Source: CAJBLF01 sp964542965 (GTDB taxonomy: Bacteria > Patescibacteriota > Gracilibacteria > Absconditabacterales > Absconditicoccaceae). Taken from it: a stretch of DNA of 19,549 nt. Below the pieces are notes generated by a model that had not been told where the DNA came from, searched no databases, and was given only the letters and a program-made list of their open reading frames with translations. Positions 15,339-19,549 of this stretch are shown here, in pieces. Within the stretch, counting starts at the first letter, position 1; every line of letters starts with the position of its first letter. Where the stretch lies: the NCBI GenBank assembly GCA_964542965.1, contig CAZIVH010000021.1, positions 1-19,549 on the forward strand. The letters are read 5' to 3'. Both the position numbers and the translations under genes were made by a program.

Positions 15339-15794
15339 TTAGTGTAAGATGTTTGACATCACCACCACGCTTGTAGCAGGACTGAAGGTGATCTCTTCGA
15401 TGCCTAATTGGTCTTCAAGTTCTTCGAGTTCGCCTTTGTCCAAGAACATGCCATTGCAGCTTGGGCATACATCAGCGACGATATCGGTTCCGTCGATAAC
15501 TTGTTTGTCCATATCCTTTCCACAATCAGGACATATCCTGATTTTTTCTTTTTTTTTGGCATCCTTGATGAGTAAAGCGTTTGTGCATTCTTCGCACTGA
15601 TATTCGCCGTCATCGTTTTTGTAGGTGGTCTTGTTTCTAAGACAACGTTCACAGGTGTGAGGTATACCATTGGCGATGAGGAGGATGAAAAAGACAAGAA
15701 GAGCTAAACCTACTACGATTAAGAAGATTACAAAGAATAGGTCAGTTCCGTTGTTCATATCGAACATTCCGAAAATTTTCATTAAGGTTATCAT
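15339..15794 (-). CDS. Membrane-anchored double zinc-ribbon protein
   Basis: 151 aa. Residues about 19-41 form one hydrophobic helix (DLFFVIFLIVVGLALLVFF...), followed by four CxxC pairs: C48/C51, C67/C70, C88/C91 and C110/C113. The second half (CPDCGKDM ... VCPSCNGMFLDKGELEEL) matches the TFIIB-type zinc ribbon common in small bacterial proteins (zf-TFIIB); the first pair of knuckles forms another ribbon. Its role is unknown; a membrane-tethered nucleic-acid or protein binder is a guess. The ATG at 15792-15794 could be replaced by one four codons later. A TTGACT-16-TATACT promoter lies upstream. None of its ten Gly codons is TGA. The stop is TAA, with a terminator downstream. Confidence 0.83.
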   Translation of the reverse strand: MITLMKIFGMFDMNNGTDLFFVIFLIVVGLALLVFFILLIANGIPHTCERCLRNKTTYKNDDGEYQCEECTNALLIKDAKKKEKIRICPDCGKDMDKQVIDGTDIVADVCPSCNGMFLDKGELEELEDQLGIEEITFSPATSVVVMSNILH

Positions 15795-15824
15795 AATCTG
15801 TTTTTTTTGTTTTTTCTATAAAAA

Positions 15825-15852
15825 AGTATATGTTTTTATAAGAAAAAGTCAA
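15825..15852 (-). promoter_or_regulatory. Promoter of the membrane zinc-ribbon gene
   Basis: On the minus strand, TTGACT (15847-15852), a 16-base spacer and TATACT (15825-15830), about 30 bases upstream of the ATG. Confidence 0.75.
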
Positions 15853-15924
15853 CATATCTTATTTAAGAAAAAAATCATTATTTTTCTATATGAAAGAGGC
15901 TTATTATAGATAAAAAAACCTTTA

Positions 15925-15952
15925 TTGACTTTTTATGTTAAATATGTATATA
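15925..15952 (+). promoter_or_regulatory. Promoter of the dUTPase-like gene
   Basis: TTGACT (15925-15930) with either TATATA (15947-15952, 16-base spacer) or TATACA (15949-15954, 18-base spacer). The ATG follows at 15979. Confidence 0.65.
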
Positions 15953-15978
15953 CAATAGTGTTTATAGCTATTTCTCAT

Positions 15979-16932
15979 ATGCAAGAATTCCAACAAAGAG
16001 ATGCGCTTTTCGGTCTAGAATCAAAACTCTCTCGCGACATACTGGAAAAATCCATCAAGAAATTTCGGGTGAGTAAAGATTTTTGCGTAGCCAAAGATAT
16101 GATCCTCAAACCGAACAAGCTGAACGCTGTCACAGTAAGATTGGAAAAATCATTATTTCCCGATACGCAATATATTTCTCCGTGAATGCTCAAGCATCTT
16201 GAAATATCCATGAGAAGCTGTTTTGCACAATCAGGAATACATATCATGGGCAAACTTTTCGATTATCTTAGCATGCAGAATATCCAACAGCTCAATGAAA
16301 AATGATCGACGGATATGATGGTGAATGTCATCAATAGATGACTCTCTGATGTAAAGCTTAAAGCCAACGGAGATTTTTTCAGGCTTTATTACAGGCCTTC
16401 AGGGAACGCTATCACCGGACATAAACTCCTGGATATCATCAAGGAAGGAAAGTTGAAAATAGAAGGAGAATATGGTGAAACACGATCCTTGGTCGGTGCA
16501 AATATCCCTGATTTCAGCGGCGAGATCACCGGCAAGATGATTGACGAAGCATACGATGCGAAAGAGCTCAAGGAGAGCGAAGCAGATCAAGCGCTTACTT
16601 TAAAATTGAAGCTCAATAACAACATCTACATCCCCGACAACAACAAGCAGATAATCATAGAATCTAAGAAGAATCTTGTTGATATCCTGAAGCCATTCGA
16701 TCCGAGCAATCGCAAACATACCGAACATAATTTCAATATCGGAGAAACCTATTATGTTGATTTCGGTGAATATTTCTGAGTCATTATCTATCAAGGATAT
16801 GACGGCGGCGGCCATCATATTATCTCTCCGCTTATAGACCCGTGATTCAAAGGACCTATTAGAACGGAAATAGTAAAATGACAAGAATTCAACGATTTCA
16901 TTGAATTACACATCTATCACAAAGATGGATAA
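15979..16932 (+). CDS. Two-part dUTPase/dCTP-deaminase-like protein
   Basis: 317 aa with several TGA codons read as Gly. Two segments recall the trimeric dUTPase/Dcd fold. The first is ISMRSCFAQSGIHIMG, resembling the RSSxAxxG motif, followed by MMVNVINRG ... VKLKANGDFFRLYYRP. The second is HHIISPLIDPGFKGPIRTEI, matching the IDPGFxGxIxxE motif. A double arrangement of similar length is known in the two-domain Dcd proteins of some proteobacteria. Such enzymes convert dCTP or dUTP on the way to dTMP. I cannot place the catalytic residues securely, so it may be a non-catalytic homologue. The start is the ATG at 15979, which suits the promoter; a longer frame upstream would overlap the -35 box. 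The stop is TAA, followed by a perfect palindromic hairpin. Confidence 0.62.
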
Positions 16933-17010
16933 AAAGTTCGCACCCGGGTGCGAACTTTTATAGTTTGGCTTTTGTAGTGACTTGAATGACTATTCCACCC
17001 GGGTGCGTCA
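16933..17010. repeat. Dispersed ACCCGGGTG-type repeat, copy B, with terminator hairpin
   Basis: GTTCGCACCCGGGTGCGAAC (16936-16955) is a perfect 20-bp palindrome, extended by AAA/TTT and followed by TTTTATAG, so it can end the dUTPase-like transcript. About 40 bases later ATTCCACCCGGGTGC repeats the core. The arrangement and much of the flanking sequence match 326-402. It lies between convergent genes: the dUTPase-like gene and tex, whose stop is at 17013. Confidence 0.75.
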
Positions 17011-17012
17011 GT

Positions 17013-19295
17013 CTAACTAAAGGTAATATTTCCTCTCAGACTCGATTCGCTGCTGTCTTCATTTCTTGTTTTTCTTTCCTGATCCCTTGTCCCTTGCCCC
17101 TGTTCCCTTTTTGGTGTCTGTGGCGCACTATCGTCTTTCATACTCAAGGAGACCTTCTCTCTTTCGAGGTCGATATCTATGACTTTGACGTTTACTTGCT
17201 GACCGACTTTTACTACGTCGATCGGATTGGTGACATAATAATTCGCCATTTGTGATTTATGTACGAGTCCATCGCTATGCAATCCAATATCTACGAATGC
17301 TCAGAAATCCGTGACATTTCTGACGATTCCATCGAGCTTGTCTCCGATTTTCAGATCGGCGATGTCAAGTATCGTTGATGAAAAACATGGCGGTTCAAGT
17401 TCATCTCTGGGATCTAAACCTGGCCTTTGTAATTCGGCGATTACATCTTTCAGGGTTTCTTTTCCTATCTTGTACTGTTCTGATCGTTCCTCTATTTTGC
17501 TCTCAGGATAGCTTTGCAGCGTCATAGGTAACTTCAGATCTTTTTTCTTGATGCCGAGTTCTTTTTCGATGAATTCGTAGACCTGTTTGTGAATCTCAGG
17601 ATGGATTCCTGTTTCATCCAAAATCTCTTTTCCGCCTTTGATCCTCAAGAATCCTATCGCCTGCTCGTAGGCTTTTGGCCCAAGCCCTTTGACTTTTTTC
17701 AGCTGGGCTTTGCTGGTGAAGGGACCGTTTTCATTTCTATATGCTACGACATTTTTCGCAACTGTTTCACTGAGTCATGCGACATATTTTAGCAACGTGT
17801 AGCTTGCCGTATTCACATCGACACCGACACTATTGACGATATCTTCGACTTTTTCATTGAGTTTTTCTTTCAAAAATTTCTGGTCGACATCGTGCTGATA
17901 CTGGCCGACTCCGATAGATTTCGGATCGATTTTCGTGAGTTCCGCCAATGGATCTTGTACTCTGTGTGCGATACTGATCGCGCCTCTGATCGTTACATCC
18001 AGATCCGGATATTCGTCCTGAGCGAGTTTGGATGCCGAATAGACGGATGCTCATGATTCAGAGGTGATCATATATTTGGTGTTCAGTTTATATTTTTCAA
18101 TAAAATCATGAACAACTTTTTCTGATTCTCTCGATGCTGTTCCGTTTCCTATCACGATAAGATCTATCTTGTACTGATCGACTAATTTCTTCAAAGTCTC
18201 CCACGCTTCCGTGATTTTCTTCTGTGGTTCGGTAGGGTAGATAACGGTCTTGTCCAAAAACTTTCCGGTAGGGTCGACGATCGCCAATTTACATCCTGTC
18301 CTGAATGCGGGATCGAAACCGAGAACAGTCATGCCCTTGATAGGAGGAGTCAGTAATAAGTTTTTTAAGTTATCACCAAACACTCTGATCGCTGCTTCGT
18401 CAGCTCGCCTCTTTTTATCAGATCTGATCTCTCTTTCAAGCGATGGCATGAGGAGTCTGTGAAGTCCGTCCTCACATGCTTCATTCAGATATTCGACAGA
18501 TGTTCCATGCTGCTTCGGCACAAAATACTTGGTGGTTTCTTCTCGGATTTTATCATCAGAAAATTGTAATTTCACTTGCAGTTGTTTCTCTTCTTCCGCT
18601 CTGGAAACCGCGAGATATGCGTATGATGGCATCTCGGATATTTTTTTGCTGTAGGTCTGATAGATCTTGTAGACTCATTTTTCATCGAACGTTTTGGTCG
18701 CTTTGCATTCAAGCACACTGGTATTCTCTTCTCTACTTTTGATATCTTCTCTCAGATCTGCATGGTCAGACACCGCTTCGGCGACAATATCTTTGGCTCA
18801 TTGGATCGCTTCTGTTCTATCTTTGACACTGGTTTTTGCATCACCGGTATCTCTGACGAATTTTTCAGCTTCCGCTTCAAACTCCTCTTTGCTGAGTTCC
18901 GCTTTCGCCAAAATATTTGCCAATGGTTCCAGTCCTTTCGCTTTAGCAATAGTCGCTTTGGTATTCTTTTTCTCCTTGAATGGTCTATAGAGATCCTCTA
19001 CTCTTGCTAACGTATCCGCGTCCATGATCTGTTTTCTGAGCTCGTCCGTCATGAGTCATTTTTCCTCGATCAAACGGATGACATCGGCTTTTCTCGCTTC
19101 GAGATTTCTCGTATACGTATAGATGTCATTGAAATCCCTGAGCTGTTCATCAGTCGCTCATTCCGTCAATTCCTTCCTATATCTGGCGATGAAAGGGACG
19201 GTATTTCCTTCGTCCAAAAGCGTAACGATGCTGCTGACGATTCTTGGAGTCATTCATACTTTTTTGCTGATGATCTGGATCAAATCTGCTGCCAT
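17013..19295 (-). CDS. tex: Tex, S1-domain RNA-binding transcription accessory protein
   Basis: 760 aa with about eight TGA codons read as Gly (Tex is about 770-780 in other bacteria). Order: N-terminal helical region (MAADLIQIISKKVGMTPRIV ... NTVPFIARYRKELT, residues 1-60; VEDLYRPFKEKKNTKA, about 97-112); YqgF/RuvC-like domain (TVLGFDPAFRTGCKLAIVD, about 325-345, to IVIGNGTASRESE and ESGASVYSASKLAQDEYP); SIGVGQYQHDV; helix-hairpin-helix repeats (YVAGLSETVAKNVVAYRNENGPF, LKKVKGLGPKAYEQAIGF); and a C-terminal S1 domain (about 653-720: GDKLDGIVRNVTDFGAFVDIGLHSDGLVH). The last 40 residues are a polar, low-complexity tail. It binds nucleic acid and affects transcription in other bacteria; its exact role is unsettled. 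The ATG at 19293-19295 matches the family start. The stop is TAG. Confidence 0.96.
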
Positions 19296-19308
19296 AAAAT
19301 ACTGATGA

Positions 19309-19332
19309 AATGATAAAATCCGCCGAAGCGGA
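19309..19332 (-). terminator. Terminator between the 57-aa gene and tex
   Basis: On the minus strand, TCCGC-TTCG-GCGGA (19319-19332), a stable UUCG tetraloop hairpin, is followed by TTTTATCATTT. It ends 14 bases before the tex ATG, so tex must either use read-through or start its own transcript very close to the ATG. Confidence 0.7.
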
Positions 19333-19370
19333 AGTGTATGTCTGTATTCTAATAAAATTCTTCTCGGAAA

Positions 19371-19544
19371 TTATTCCATAAAACTATCATCACGCTTGAA
19401 TTTTTCTTGCAGCGTTTCAAATGAACTTTTGGGAACAGGAATCCCGTCACTAGTGAAATAATATTTCTTATTGATGATTTCCAACGTTTTTTCTCGCGCT
19501 TTTTCTTGTCTTTCCTCTTCTTCGTCAGTCACCATTTTTTTCAT
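19371..19544 (-). CDS. 57-aa acidic/basic small protein, unknown, possibly incomplete at its start
   Basis: MKKMVTDEEEERQEKAREKTLEIINKKYYFTSDGIPVPKSS ... DDSFME, ending at TAA. The N-terminal half is a highly charged helix; the rest is polar. No motif is recognised. The ATG at 19542-19544 is only five bases from the window edge, so an upstream start cannot be excluded. A UUCG terminator follows on the same strand about 40 bases after the stop, which supports a real transcription unit. One Gly (GGG); no TGA. Confidence 0.6.
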   Translation of the reverse strand: MKKMVTDEEEERQEKAREKTLEIINKKYYFTSDGIPVPKSSFETLQEKFKRDDSFME

Positions 19545-19549
19545 GAATT

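Noticed and set aside
1..19549. tRNA genes, rRNA genes and CRISPR arrays
   Set aside because: No T-arm/acceptor pattern, rRNA-like sequence or regularly spaced direct repeats were found by eye in any gap; a covariance search was not possible.

Overview
The window comes from a bacterium that reads TGA as glycine (genetic code 25). In nearly every recognisable gene, TGA falls where the protein family has a glycine: the Gly/Phe linker of DnaJ, the GGGLGQSR motif of AsnA, the MCEGPH editing motif of ThrRS, and similar sites in AsnRS and Tex. This code is known only from the candidate groups Absconditabacteria (SR1) and Gracilibacteria (BD1-5). I cannot decide between the two. No gene start has a clear Shine-Dalgarno sequence, but many have good -35/-10 promoters close upstream. 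A standard-code gene caller would cut most of these genes into pieces.

Layout. 1-582: no gene that I can support; repeats and a terminator for dnaJ. 583-1644 (-): dnaJ with half of the usual zinc-binding region. 1841-4559 (+): a 96-aa and a 799-aa protein of unknown function behind a near-consensus promoter, closed by a strong terminator. 4660-5349 (-): an exported or membrane-anchored CAP-domain protein. 5470-5626 (+): a probable structured non-coding RNA with its own promoter and terminator. 5666-6748 (-): a divergent WecA/MraY-family sugar-phosphate transferase preceded by an 8-bp tandem repeat. 6946-7458 (+): a zinc-ribbon protein that appears to stop at TGA. 7537-9604 (+): a threonine-rich leader peptide, a transcription attenuator and thrS. 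9672-10826 (-): three small unknown genes. 11028-13641 (+): an asparagine-rich leader peptide, an attenuator and the asnA-asnS operon. 13705-15289 (+): an alpha/beta hydrolase, a 94-bp palindromic element and a UMPH-1/HAD-type nucleotidase. 15339-15794 (-): a membrane-anchored zinc-ribbon protein. 15979-16932 (+): a dUTPase/dCTP-deaminase-like protein. 17013-19544 (-): tex and a 57-aa gene.

The most interesting content is a pair of ribosome-mediated attenuators in one small code-25 segment. One leader peptide (MKTLLSTTTTTTTTTIA) lies ahead of threonyl-tRNA synthetase and uses all four Thr codons. The other (MRMYASYQANNNNLRLP) lies ahead of asparagine synthetase plus asparaginyl-tRNA synthetase. 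Each is followed by mutually exclusive antiterminator and terminator hairpins ending in eight Ts. In each, the leader codons themselves can pair with the 5' side of the antiterminator. The design matches the classical E. coli thr/his/trp attenuators and would couple synthetase supply to tRNA charging.

A second oddity sits next to the thr leader. The preceding zinc-ribbon gene ends at a TGA just before a strong terminator. Under code 25 its frame would run on through the terminator and finish at the leader peptide's own stop codon.
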